A stretch of 64,000 nt of DNA from NCBI GenBank assembly GCA_029215795.1, contig JARDYH010000001.1:197973654-198037653 (forward strand), written 5' to 3'. Numbering within the stretch: position 1 is the stretch's first letter; every line of letters begins with the position of its first letter. Source of the stretch: Anniella stebbinsi (taxonomy: Eukaryota > Chordata > Lepidosauria > Squamata > Anniellidae). Position numbers and translations under genes: made by a program. The notes beneath the pieces were generated by a model, which saw only the letters and a list, made by a program, of their open reading frames with translations, had not been told where the DNA came from and ran no database searches. Below are positions 23,246 to 35,900 of the stretch, piece after piece.

Positions 23246-26200
23246 CTGCATAGAAAACAATAAGGGGAAGGGAGAATTCTGTGTATGATGAGTAAGATCC
23301 ACGTTGCACATTACTAGGAGTAGCAAAACAATGGTGTGCATCCGCTTTCAATCTTTCTGGGTATTGTACAAGGAGGAGCTTGTGCATCTCTCTGTGGTCA
23401 GGGGACACGTGAGCTCCTAATTAATACAGGAGAATCTCCCTTGTGGGAAGATGTATTGGGAACTCAAATATCCTCTTCCCAGAGAGATGCATGAGTACAT
23501 CTTATCACTACTTCCTTGTAATGTTTGGAACAGCTGCTAGTAAGTAGCATGCTTTGCAGAGAGACTTGCTCTGGTCTCTAGAACTGGGCAATGAAGGAAT
23601 TTCATACCTATGACTTTATTCAGAACAGCATCCTTAACGTTATCATTAAGCATTTCAATAACAATTTTCAGTGTACAGAATGTGCTACCGTGCTCCTTTA
23701 TCCTCACAACAATCCAAGCAAAAAGAAAACCTGGGTATTGTTGGTATTAGCACTCAACCCAACCGCAGAAAGTCCCTGTTCCCACCTAATGAGGTAGCCT
23801 TACACAAGGGACAGCCATTCTGCTCTTCACAACGGTAACATAAATTGCGCTGGATGAGCAATTCAGCCCGTTGTTTGAACAACCCAGGAGGGTCCCCTCC
23901 CCAAAGTGCCGTTTTCTCAAATGAAAAGCAGTGTGGAAGGTTGGAGCTGAGGCTGAGTTAGCATTAGTGCTCAGTTTTAATTTTTAAAACATATGCCACT
24001 GGCTGAGCACTCCAGTATTGCAGTGAACACACCAGAGGAATATCCAGACACTGAGCTTTGTACAGAGCAAAACTCCTAGCAAGAGAAGAGAATTGGCATT
24101 GGGGGGGGGGGGTGAAGGCTCATAGCATATCAGTAATATTTATCTATTTGCCTATTTACAAGTGGAGGGGGGAAGGAGAGTACCCAAATGGGCAGCATTA
24201 ATCTTGACACAAGGTGCCTCTATAAGAGGCATTTAAAGCTCTTTCAAGGCGCATTAAAAAAATTACCTCTACAAGAACGGAGCGCAAATCGGGCGTAGAG
24301 GCGCGTTATCTCCCCGATTATGCGCATTATCGAATGCACGTTAAATCGCGAGTTTTATTTTGCTCCGTCCGTTAAAGCGCATTTTGACTGTGTGAATAAG
24401 CGCTTATGCACATTAACTACTTGTAAAGCGCATTTTGGACATCTGTTAATGCGCTTCGCCGCCTCTCATGCAGAGGGATTAGGCGTAAATGTGCTTCTTC
24501 GATTATGCGCATAATCGCCTAACCAGGCGCAAAAGCGAATCCTTGTAGAGGGGACCACAGATCTGTCCCCCCAAAAGCTTCAGCATGCCCATACAGCTTC
24601 TTGAGGGAGCTTCTTACCAATCGCCTGCGTAACTCGTTCTCCAGCCAGACTCGAACTGCAAGACTTCAGCCTCCCCACCCAGAAAGTGGGCTGCGAGAAC
24701 ATTCCACTGGCTCAGAGAGCTGGCACTTTCAGATATCAAGCTATACAAAGAGGGTGAAAAGACAGTCTAGACCAGGGATGGGGAACAGGATGTTGTTGGG
24801 CTCCAGATGCTGTTGGATTGCAATGCACATCAATGGCTACGCTGGCTAGGGCTGATGGGAATTGCAGCCCAACAACATCTGGAGGGCCACATGTTCCTCA
24901 TTCCTGATCTAGAGAGACAGTCAGCCCTTCGTTTTGCATAAGAAAATGGGATGTCACGTGAAAGGGGCTCACGTGGAGGTGCAGCAGCGGGGATGGTTTT
25001 GCCTTCCCTCAACGTAGAATGCCCCTTGCCGCCCACCTGCCCCCCACCTGCATGTACCTAAGGTACGTAAAATAGAGGAAAACAGTGGTTCCTTACCCAA
25101 CAATAGCACAACGCTGCTGTTATTAGCACACTGTAGATAATAAGAACTCCAATAGCTGCAGTAAAACCCATGTATTTTGTTTCTACTTGGAGACACTTAG
25201 ATTCTGGCGCTTAAAGGGAGGGAAAATGAAGCTTCAGACATGCTACACAAATCAGAACTTTACATCTGTATACATTTATTTAGATATTGCACCCTTCAAG
25301 ATGAATTAATTGGGTGCGGAAATGACTGGGGGAGAGGGAAGACAAACAAACTACACATACGTCTATTCATTCTTCTAAAAAGCACGCTTAGGTTGGCCCG
25401 TTTTAATTTTGACAGAAAAGCAGCAGAGAACCCCAAGTGCAAACATGCTCCTCATCCATCTTCAGAGGCAAATAGAAGTGAGGAAGTACAATGTTTGGCA
25501 GGAAACCAGCACTAGGGGAGGGGAGGGGAGGCCATCTCAAGTGGAAGCCTGTTCCAGAGTGGGCCCTTCAGACACTTTCCCTTCAAAACAGAAGAGGCCA
25601 GCTTAAGCAAGCTTTTTAAAATGCATCATTCCAGCCTTAGTATTAAGCGGACTTGCTATTCTCAGAGACATGATTGGCTTATACCAGGCATGGTTGAATA
25701 TAAGAATATTATTTATTTATTTGTTTGTTTATTACGTTTTTATACTGCCCATTAGCCAAGGCTCTCTGGGCAGTGCACAATAGAAACCATCATGACAAGT
25801 AGCTATTGCTGGACATCTCTTAGTGTGAAAAAGCAGTTTAAATGCTGGGGAGTGTCTTCACGGTGCCACTTCAGCGCCACGTTCCCTTCAAAACCCACGG
25901 CTTCGCAGTTGTGGGAAGAAGACAGTTCATCCCCACGGCCATTCGGCTCATTGGGCCCACCCCCTGGCCTCTGCCCAGGCTTCCTGCTCTTCCGGTGACC
26001 TATCGGTGGTTGCGATTCACCCCCGGCCCGAAGCCAAAGCAAGGTCACTATCGGCAGATATTGGGAAGATGGTGGCGACCTCACAGCAAGGCAAAAAGTC
26101 GCAGTAAGTCCCCGACTTTTTAAATCCTCAGCTTCGGGGAAAAGCCCCGAGGTGGCTGCGAGTTGACAGCTGTGTCGTATAATCGACGTAGTGCTGCTGC

Positions 26201-26947
26201 GCAGCCACCACAGGGTAAATAGGGCATATCGACAGCCTGCTAGTTGCAGTAACAATGATTTGGGGATATGCAAGAATGGGAGCCATCGAAATCTCTTTTC
26301 ATGTTTTTACCTTTCACGTGAATTAAAGTCCCATAGTGGGTTATGTTGGTTTCATACGGTGCTGGGTCTATGACTTCAATTTTGCAGAAGTAAATGTCTG
26401 TCTGGTTAAAGCCTAGTTTCTGCAGGTTGAAGTTTATTGACTTGTTTTCTCTGCAGACCTGAGCATGGCAGCTGAGGTCATCATTGCTTTTGGTGCTACT
26501 ATCGGTTTCATTCCAGGAAACTGAGCAGACTTCATTTTTTACTGTCCCTTTAAGCAGCAAGACTTTCAGTTCTTTTAAGTCATCTCTCTTAGATGTGTAG
26601 TTGCAGGATATGGTCGCATTCTGTTCTGTCACAAAGAGCGGGGGATCCTGATGCAGTGAAATTGGCTCTTCTGGAGGGGATAGGAAGCAGAGAAATGCAT
26701 TTTGATAAGCAGAGATGGCACCAGGAAAAAAAAGTATTGGAGTGGGAAAAGGAGAAGCAAAGTAGTTTTGAAGGAACAAGCTACGTTTTACATATTACAT
26801 CTTTACAAACAGAAACATTGCTTTATTGCACAAAAAGCATTCCATAAAAAACCCTCTTTAATTTACTCAGAAGTAAACTACACCAAATTTAATTAGATTT
26901 ACTAGGGGCTCAGCCTTAATTAAAATGCTAATATAAGACTATATTAT

Positions 26948-26984
<37 letters not shown>

Positions 26985-29900
26985 TATATGCGTTGTCATA
27001 CTGCTAAAAATTCAAGTCTTTTTACTGAACCAAAAACAACAGCATCCTTTTACTTTGCACGCAGCCTAGAAAGCTTAGCTTGCTACAGTTGCTCTTTGGA
27101 GCGTTGGGGATTTCAGTGTTTCCCAGGGTACCCTTCATGGGCACTTTGCCTCGCGGTGGCTTCGAAATGGCGGCAGTTGGATTACATGACGCTGTCGCCA
27201 TTTCGAAGCAATTTAGGGGCAAAGGCCCTTTGCTCCTCACTAAAAAAAGTGGGGCATTTAGCCCGACTTTTTTCAGAGCGGAGCGGGCTGGGCAGGGAAG
27301 GAGGTGGAGTGGCAAGCCATAAGCTCGCTGCACCGCCTCCACTGTCCTCCCCACCGCAATTTAAAAAATAATTTTTAAAAAACCACTTACCTTAGAGTAG
27401 GTGGGCTGCCACTTCAGCCACCCCTCCAGCTGAGGCTGAGCAGGTGCGGGTGCGGCAGCAGCGACAGGAAAAGCCGCCGTGGCAATCCTGCCGTGAAAAC
27501 TGGCAGCAGGAGCGTCAATGTGCAGCGCACCGACTGCCGCCGCTGCCGTGCGCCAGAAGAGGTGCCATGAAGCGGCGGCCCCAGCCAAGAAGACAGGCTG
27601 AGGGGGGGGAAGGGATTCTTGAACGTCAGCTACAATGGCGGGGAGACAGTTCCTGGAATCTTTGCTTGGGATACCAGCACCATGGCTGCCACTGAAACAT
27701 TTCCCTCCGCTCTTCTCTGTTAACTCAAATTCATCCCTGTTTGTTTCTTTGCCTCCCCTCCATAGTCAAGACACACCAAATTGTTTCCAAATAGTCGCTT
27801 GGCCCTTTGCTGATGTGCACCACTTTCAGACATTTTGTCTGAGTTCTAGCAGTGCTTGGAGGAAGCCATTTTGACTGGTTGAAAAGGAGGCTGAAATTAG
27901 CTTATCAGCAAAGGGGGGGGGGGGGTTGAACCATTTTGCTCCTAAACTACTTAATATATCCTTCCTGAGAGTCCTGTGTCCAAGCCAGCCAGCAAGGTAA
28001 ATGACATAGGGGACGGCGGCACCCTGCCAGGGTCTCCTGCCAAGTAGGATGGGCAAGGCAGTTTTCAAGGGTGCATTTGCCCTCCCAACCTTTTGCCCCT
28101 AAGTGACTACCTACTTTGATAAGACACTTCGAGAGAGGGCACAACAAGAATGGATATGGTCACAGCCATGGAAAGAAAGATAGAACCAGATGGAACCCAG
28201 CAGGGTCTGTAGAATCCTGACAACATCAAGGATTGTGTACTCAAAGAGCACACCAATTTGCATAATATTTGCATGTGTTGATAAATGCAAATTTAAATAG
28301 AAATGCAATGCATCTCACCATAGCGAGGAAGACTGGCCAGGTGAGCTGTGTGCCTTGCTCAGCCTGCTGCCCGGGCGCTCGCTCTCGATGGCCATCTTCA
28401 AGGCCCCTTTAAGCTCTCCCTGCTGATGGTCCTTTGACTCTAACCCAGACTTGGATAGGGCAGCCCATCAAATAGAGGACACTTTCAAAATAGAGGGCTG
28501 CCCTTGGACAGCTCTTCAGATAGAGGACTGTCCTCTGTAAAGCAGGACACCTGGCTATGATAGGGTCTGATCATTGTACATGAGTGTTGAATGCATTGGC
28601 AACTTGTTTCAAATGCTAAAAAAAACAAAACCCTAAAAACAAAACACAAAACACCACAGCTTGTGAACTTCCAGTGATCAGAGGTTGAGACATCTTAGCT
28701 AAACATAGACTGAAGACAGCCAACAGATAATAGCTTTTTTAAAGAGAGCTGAAAACGGTTTGAAAAGGGTTTTGCTCCCTATGGTATTCATATGTATTTC
28801 ATTTGTCATATTGTCATCCCTGGTCAAATAGTTTTTCTGCAGGTTTTTGAAAACATACAAAAGTTGGATGAGTGTACAAAAGCTGCATGAGAGTACAAAC
28901 CAACAATGCCATTTTTAAGCCACCTTCTCTGGAAGAAAAAAAATCTCTCTGAAAAAAAGATCTTGCCAAGTCCTTTCCCATGGCTTCCAGTTGCTATTTT
29001 CCTTCCACAACTGAGCTCTGTGTAATAGAAAGGTATACAGTAATGTACTATCAAGTTGTAGGCTTTATTTATTCAGTTTCTGGAACCATCATGGCAACAG
29101 TGATTTGCAATTTAAAAAATGGTTAATAGTTGATTACCGTTAATACAGTTGTGGTCTTTAAGGGTTTTTTCTCCATGAGGCTTTTCTTCCCGGAACTGTA
29201 CCATTGTTTCTGCTCCCTCTTCAGTCCCATTGGCTGGTTTTATCCCAGAACTTTCCATGTCTTTTCTTTACACGGAGAGGCAGCACCTCTCCTGAGCAGC
29301 GGCATTGTTGCGAGTCAGGCCTTTATACGATGGTTTGACTCTTGCATCGTCCTCTGTGGTTCACACCCATTTCCCTCCCCCTAGCCAGTGATGGGTCTCC
29401 CTGTCATGATTAGCTCATCCTTCCAGTACGGGGGACCAGGTAGCTACGCCTCACTGTAAAAAAAACTATCCACCTCTCTACAGGCAGGAGGGAAATCTCA
29501 TGTGCCTGGAGATAAAGCAAGTGGAAGGACAGTGGCAAATTCCTATCCAAGATTTAAATAATGTGTGTTGGGGGGGGGGGGGGGGGGAGAGAGACTTAAA
29601 AGGAATAAGATGGAGGAAGGGCTAGTGATTACATCCAAGAGCGGCCCCCTGTCCTCCCTTTCTCCTCACTGAGCCTGGGTTGCAGCAGGACCTCTGAAGG
29701 GTTCCTCAGTGGAGGAAGCAGCTGAGCACTCCTTTCTACCTTTTATGGGGCCACCCAATGTGATGCCGCTGTGTTGTCCTGTCAGCAACCCCTGTTCTGT
29801 GAATGGTGGGGAGGAAGTGCCGGGAATGGGGAGGCGACAGACCGCCCAATCATTGTCACAGCCTGATAACCATACCCCTCCGTTCTTCCCACATAAACAA

Positions 29901-32900
29901 GGCAACAATACACGGACAGGCAATGGTGGTCCGATAGCATGTGTAGAAAAAAATACTGCATTTTCCCCGGCTTGAAATGAAATGGGTTGAGGGAGGGGAA
30001 ATCTTGAGAAAGAAACAGTAGAATGACTACATCATGTAAAGCTCTCGGTACATTCCGTGCCTGAGGAATGTCGATTGCACCACAAAATCATCATATAGAG
30101 AAAGCCCTAAATGTGTTTTCTGTGAAGAGAGAAATCCTTTTGAAAAATTTGAGCGCTCTTACATGTTTGCCTTGTTTTGTGCTTAGTCCATGGTCCAATT
30201 AATGGAACATCCTATTTTGTTTGGTGTTTTCTCCTTAAAGTTTTCTGGAACTGAGGCCAGTGAAATCTTTTTACATTGATGTGGAATGCTTACCAGAATC
30301 TTAATTAGTAATACTGTTCACTGCAAAAGATCTGTTCTTTCAAAGAGCGGTTGTCTTTTCAAAGTAACAGCTTTCATTTATTTTAAGGGAACAGGATGAA
30401 AAGGGGGGAACAGGATGGGGGAAAAAAAAGACTTGTCATATCCTTCTCTGGGGTTATGTGGCCACATGAACGCCTGTAGAAAAATGCAGACACACACAAA
30501 AAATCACGATAGGGCCAGCAAGTGGGAAGTTGATACCTTCCCTTCACTTATTCTTGTCCCTGGCCCCCTCCACAAGGATGCGCTTTTGCGCCCGGTTCGG
30601 CGATTATGCGCATTATCGCAGACGCGCATTTACTCCTAATCCCTCTGCACGGGAGGCGGCGAGAGGCGGCGAAGCGCATTAATTGATGTCCAAAAAGCGC
30701 TTTACAAGAAGTTAATGCGCATAATCGCTTGTTCACATGGGGAAAATGCGCTTTAACGGCCGGAGCAAAATAAAACTCGCTATTTAACGCGCATTCGATA
30801 ATGCGCATAATCCGGGAGATAACGCGCCTCTACGCCCGTTTTGCGCTCCGCTGGTGTGGAGGTAAAATTTATAATGAGCCTTCAAAGAGCATTAAACCTC
30901 TCTTGTGGAGGTACCCCCTGTCTCAGTGATTCCATTCCCGGTCAAATCTTTGAAAATTGTGCTTTTTTTTAAGGAAGATGAAGAGTGCCAGGAAAGGAAT
31001 GGAGCAGAATGGGGTTTGACGATATAAGATCTCCGTATGTTATAACTTTCCTCATTTGCTTTTCATTCCTGCAAAGATGGGAGCTAGGTGGAGCCTCTTT
31101 GAATAAAAGATTACCTGGGGATGAGGCTTATAGTGCTTTCACGTGGGTGATTTAAACCAGCTCCAAAAGCAAGTGTGAAATTGCGTTCCCTTCTGCACCG
31201 AGAGCATTAATACATGCCACATGTTGGCAAGCTGCTTGCACATAGTATGTACGGACATTCCACCCCAGTATCTGACACAATAAGGGGCGGTCAGTTAAAG
31301 AAATCCAGTCAAGCGCAGAGTAAGTCAAGGCCCGGAAAACCTAACTGGACAAGCTGAATGGGAAGTCACCCAGCTAACATTTTTGATCGCCTGGGCCCAG
31401 ATTGAGCAACACTATCTGATCACTAGATTACGTGCCCCATGATTAGGTTGGGCACAGCAATTAGAAAATTATATATGCATACCCCTCAGACACAGAGTGA
31501 CTTTCCTCCAGGTGTGGCATAATTATTGATAAATACAGCCTTCATCCTCGCAAGTTCAGTACAGCATGGTTTTACCCATCCTAAACTAGCCCTCGGAAGG
31601 CATTAGCAACAAGTCATCTCAATCCTTTGTCTGGTGGCCTGAAACCAAGTCTTCTCCTCTCTTTTGTTTTATTGTCCTCGTTGGACCAGAGCCTTTTGTC
31701 CCTTTGCAATTGTTGTTGCAACCCTATAAAAAACCCGGGGCTTTAAACCCTTGGTGGCCCTGTTTGCATGGGTGAATTTCCCCGCAGGAAATTAATCACA
31801 GTTGTGGCAGCTGTTATGAATATCCAGGGTGCAGCAAGGGCACCCCATAGCTTCCCATTACATGCAAACCCAGTGAGGGTGGTTTGTTGGAGTGGTTGAC
31901 AAGCCACCCCAAACCCTAAAAGAGCCCATGAATTACAGGTGGCTTGCAGTTTTCATATAATCAGGATGTTCAGATTTTGTAAAATCCATTCCATATGCAT
32001 TTTGCAGATTATCGGATGCCTTTCATTTCACCCTCTGCTCATTGATGGACTTGCTTTTCCAATTTCCTGTATTTGCACAAAACCGCACTTGCAAAATGCA
32101 CAAATCCCTCCCAAAATGTGCAACGCTCCCCGCCCCATGCACATTTCCATGCTTTAACCCATGGGAGAAATGTGCAATTTCAACTTTTTAAAATAATATT
32201 ATTTTATGTATTTTTCTATGACTAAATATGCGTAAAATTCTGGAAAGTAAACAAACTAGTCCACATGTCTGCGATATCCATGCACTTTGGAAAAAGCCAA
32301 TCCGCTGCGGAATCCACAGGTCAGATCCACAGAAATCCAAGCTCATTTGAGTCCGTTGCGGATTTCCCTTACATTTCCAAGAGTAATTCCTGTGTACATA
32401 TTTGATTCTTGTGTGTTCAGTAAAATTTGTGTTTTTGAAAAGGCTGTTGTATATATGTATGTGCACGTATGTACCTCATTGGGTCATCTCTGCGAAGGCA
32501 TGTTATGACCAAAATTCGAAGGTCCATTATGATGGATGTATCTCTGAGCATTTGTACATGTGTCTGGACAGAACATTCAGCAACACACAAAAAGCACAAG
32601 GAATCTAACACTCTACTTACAGTAGACATGGACAAATCAAACTATTTGTGATCTGCATTATTTTCACCTGTGTCCATCCATAAACCTGTTGCATACTGTT
32701 TCTGCATTAATCTGTGATTTTTATTTTAAAAAACCATGAAAACTCGTGTTCAAATAATATTTTAAAATATAGTGCTTTTTAACATATTTTCTCCCAAAAT
32801 AGACATTTTTAAGCATACCTCCTCTCGACACAGGCATGTCTAAATGGATTTTAATGTGTATTTTTGAGTGGAGACCTGCATCAGCACATTGTGGGTAACT

Positions 32901-35900
32901 ACACTCTGCCCCACACATTAGTTAGAGAGGTGCAAATCCATTCCGTTCCTATTGGAATTCATGAAGATTGAATCCCTCCAGCATCCCTAATGAAAAACGT
33001 GGGAAACTGAACACTAGTAACATCCTCTACAGAACTGCTGGGAATTGGAGGGGGGGCTGGGGAGAGGAAAAGCTAGCAGATGGGAGTTGTTCCGTATCAC
33101 TTCCATAGCATCATCTGGGAGGTGTACAGCAGGCATCCTCCATGAGGATGTACACAGATTGTATTGTGCACAGAAATGCAATCTCCCAAGCAAACAGTGA
33201 CATCACATTTGGCTGACGCTACTACTTTTCCCGGGAATAACACATCCTCCCCCACACTCACACACATGCCCACATACTTCTCTGAAGCTCATCTAGGATT
33301 AGTAGGTGGGTGGGAGAAAGGCTCTGCCTTTGGATAGCTTCCTTCTCAGGAAAAATTGCAGAATGAAAGGAAACTGTTCTTTGCTTCAGTGAAACGAATG
33401 CAGCGGCGGAAGGGAAACACCATGTACCGAGCAAAGCCAGCTTCCTTGTGAGCAGCTATATATCCCATGAATGAGGCGGCTGCACAGGGAGCTTGAAACT
33501 AAGCTTCGTGTGCAGTTCTATTTTGCATGGAAAAGATCTGGATTCTGGATGTGGGGTTACTTAATTTATTTACTTCCTATGGATTTCACTGCATTGTACA
33601 GAAATATATTTTAAATTGCCTTGTCTATCTTAGGGAAAGGGAGAGACTTTGCTCTAACTTGTGGCAGATCAGTCAGATCTTTCACATTTGCATTATTTAA
33701 CCTCGGCTGCCTAATTAGAAAATTGTAGAATCAAATACCTCCAAGAGAATTCTGGAATTCAAAATAAGATTCCAATGGCTAATGCCAACCCAGTTTGGCC
33801 TCCTGACTCGCAAGGAAAAGAAATGTCTCCTCTCTAAGGTCTGCCATATCAGAAACAGCAATGCCAGGCCATCGGACATTGATCCTTGGCACCCTTTACT
33901 GAGAAGAAAGGAATTGAGATTGGGAGGTGCCCATATTAAATGTATAGTTACGTCTTCCACTTGGCATTGTTAAAGAGGAAACAACAAAACCATTAGCTAC
34001 GTAAAGAGGCCAGGTAGGCCATCAGATAAGTAACCAGAAAGCTAATTCCAGATTGTAAACACAATAGATACATAATAAGAATACAAGCACACAAACAGAC
34101 TTGTAATGTGTCAAGGAAGGCTAAAATGTTTATATCAGTATGCTGTTGTGCTCATTTATCTTGCTAAGAAGGTTGGAAATTCACTAAGCGTATTTAGACA
34201 TACGAAGTAGAAGTGTATCTTTGGAATTGTTAGATAGTAACATAAATAGTAAAAATAGGTTGAACCTATTTTATAGCATCCAGAAAGTATATAAAGGAGA
34301 TTCGGAACATGCAACAGTGGGAACAATCCTCTTGGATCAGCTTCCCTGGCACATTGCTTGTAGAATCAGCCTGGGAAGCTTAATATTGATTATCATTGAG
34401 AACGAGCCATTCTACTTGACCCCGCTTAGAAGCCCTATTAAAATGATGTTGAATGTTTCATGTGTTTGAATTTATACATGCATAAGCTTTTGTATATAGC
34501 ATTGTTATGCTGATACTTTTGTATGATAAAGACAAATCTTGTCTGAGAGATTGCTTTTTAAGAACATATCAAGAGTAAAGTCTCACATTTGCTCTATGAT
34601 GGTATCTTAGGGTGACCAGATAAAATTAGTTCCTGGTGAAATTCCCTCTTCATCACAACAGTTAAAGGTGCAGGCACTATACTGGAGTGACCATATACAA
34701 AAGAAGGCAGGGCCCCTGCAACTTTAACTGTTGTGATGAAGAGGGAATTTCACCAGGAACTAATTGCATACAAATGACACTGGCTGAAATTCCCTTTTCT
34801 CTACAACTGTTAAAGTTACATGAGCCCTGTCTTCCTTTTCATATGGTCAGCCTACTAGAGTGACCATATACACAACAGTTAAAGTTGCAGGGGGCCTGCC
34901 TTCTTTTGTATTTGGTCACTCTAGTATAGTGCCTGCAATTTTAACTGTTGTGATGAAGAGGAAATTTCACCAGGAACTCATTGCATACAAATGACACTGG
35001 CTGAAATTCCCTTTTCTCTACAGCTGTTAAAGTGACATGAGCCCTGACCTGGATTTTATCTGGTCACCCTAATCAGTGGTTACCAATTTACTGACACTAT
35101 ATTTTGAAAGAACCTATGAAGTAAGTCACATGCCTAAACTGAACGCTGGGGGAAAGCCGACAGGAGCTGGGAAGCATCCATTTCATGTTCAATCACCTGA
35201 AGGGGATGAAAATGAAAATGTTTTAGATTGTAGTCGGGGAAGAGATGGGCCATGAAAATGTGGTGAGACATAATAGCCAATCAAAGAAGCCTAAGTGCCA
35301 TAGCACATGCCAGAGACATCTGGGGAGGGACACCATGTATAGGTGTTTCTATCTATTCAAATTCTGGAAGCCTCCAAGCCAAAATGGGAGAGTTGGAGTG
35401 CCTGGCTTTAAAGGAGAACCTAGATATAGTGGACAGTATGGAAACCTGGTGGAATGGAGACAGCTAGTGAGAGACCGTAATCTCGGGATATAAACTCTAC
35501 AGGAATGACAGAGAAGAGTTTACTGGAAGAGATGTTGCCCTGTACATGAAAGAAGGCACAGTGTCGAGCAGACTAGAAAACTTGAAATGGGGAGACTGTT
35601 CCACAGAAGCACTATGTGTGACAATAATGGGCTCCAAAACTAATGTAATGCTAGGAATACGCTATCATCCCCCAGATAAGAATGCTCCGGGTGACCTGGA
35701 AATGGGAAATGTGTGAACAAGATGCTGGACTAGATGGACCCCTGGGTCTGATCCAGCAGGGCTCTTCCCATGTTTTTATATCCTCAAATACCTGAAAGAC
35801 CATCATGCAGAAGATGGAGCAGAGTTGTTCTGTTGTTTCAGAGGGCAGGCATAGAACCAATGGGTGGAAATTGCGGTGAAGCACAGGGATGATAGGTAAA

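Larger units (their letters stand above)
25204..26310 (-). other. CD28 intron 2, mostly mobile-element sequence
   Basis: A 1,107-nt intron. It holds an L2-type LINE 3' end (about 25707-25795) and a hairpin-bearing repeat (about 25848-26242) that reaches to within about 70 nt of the exon 2 donor. The remainder is unassigned. Confidence 0.8.

Noticed and set aside
26311..26670. Assigning the Ig exon to ICOS because of the D-P-x-P loop.
   Set aside because: The framework (NQTDIYFCKIEV, IHVK), exon phases and the tail ending AYRS are CD28. ICOS has a different tail and stalk.
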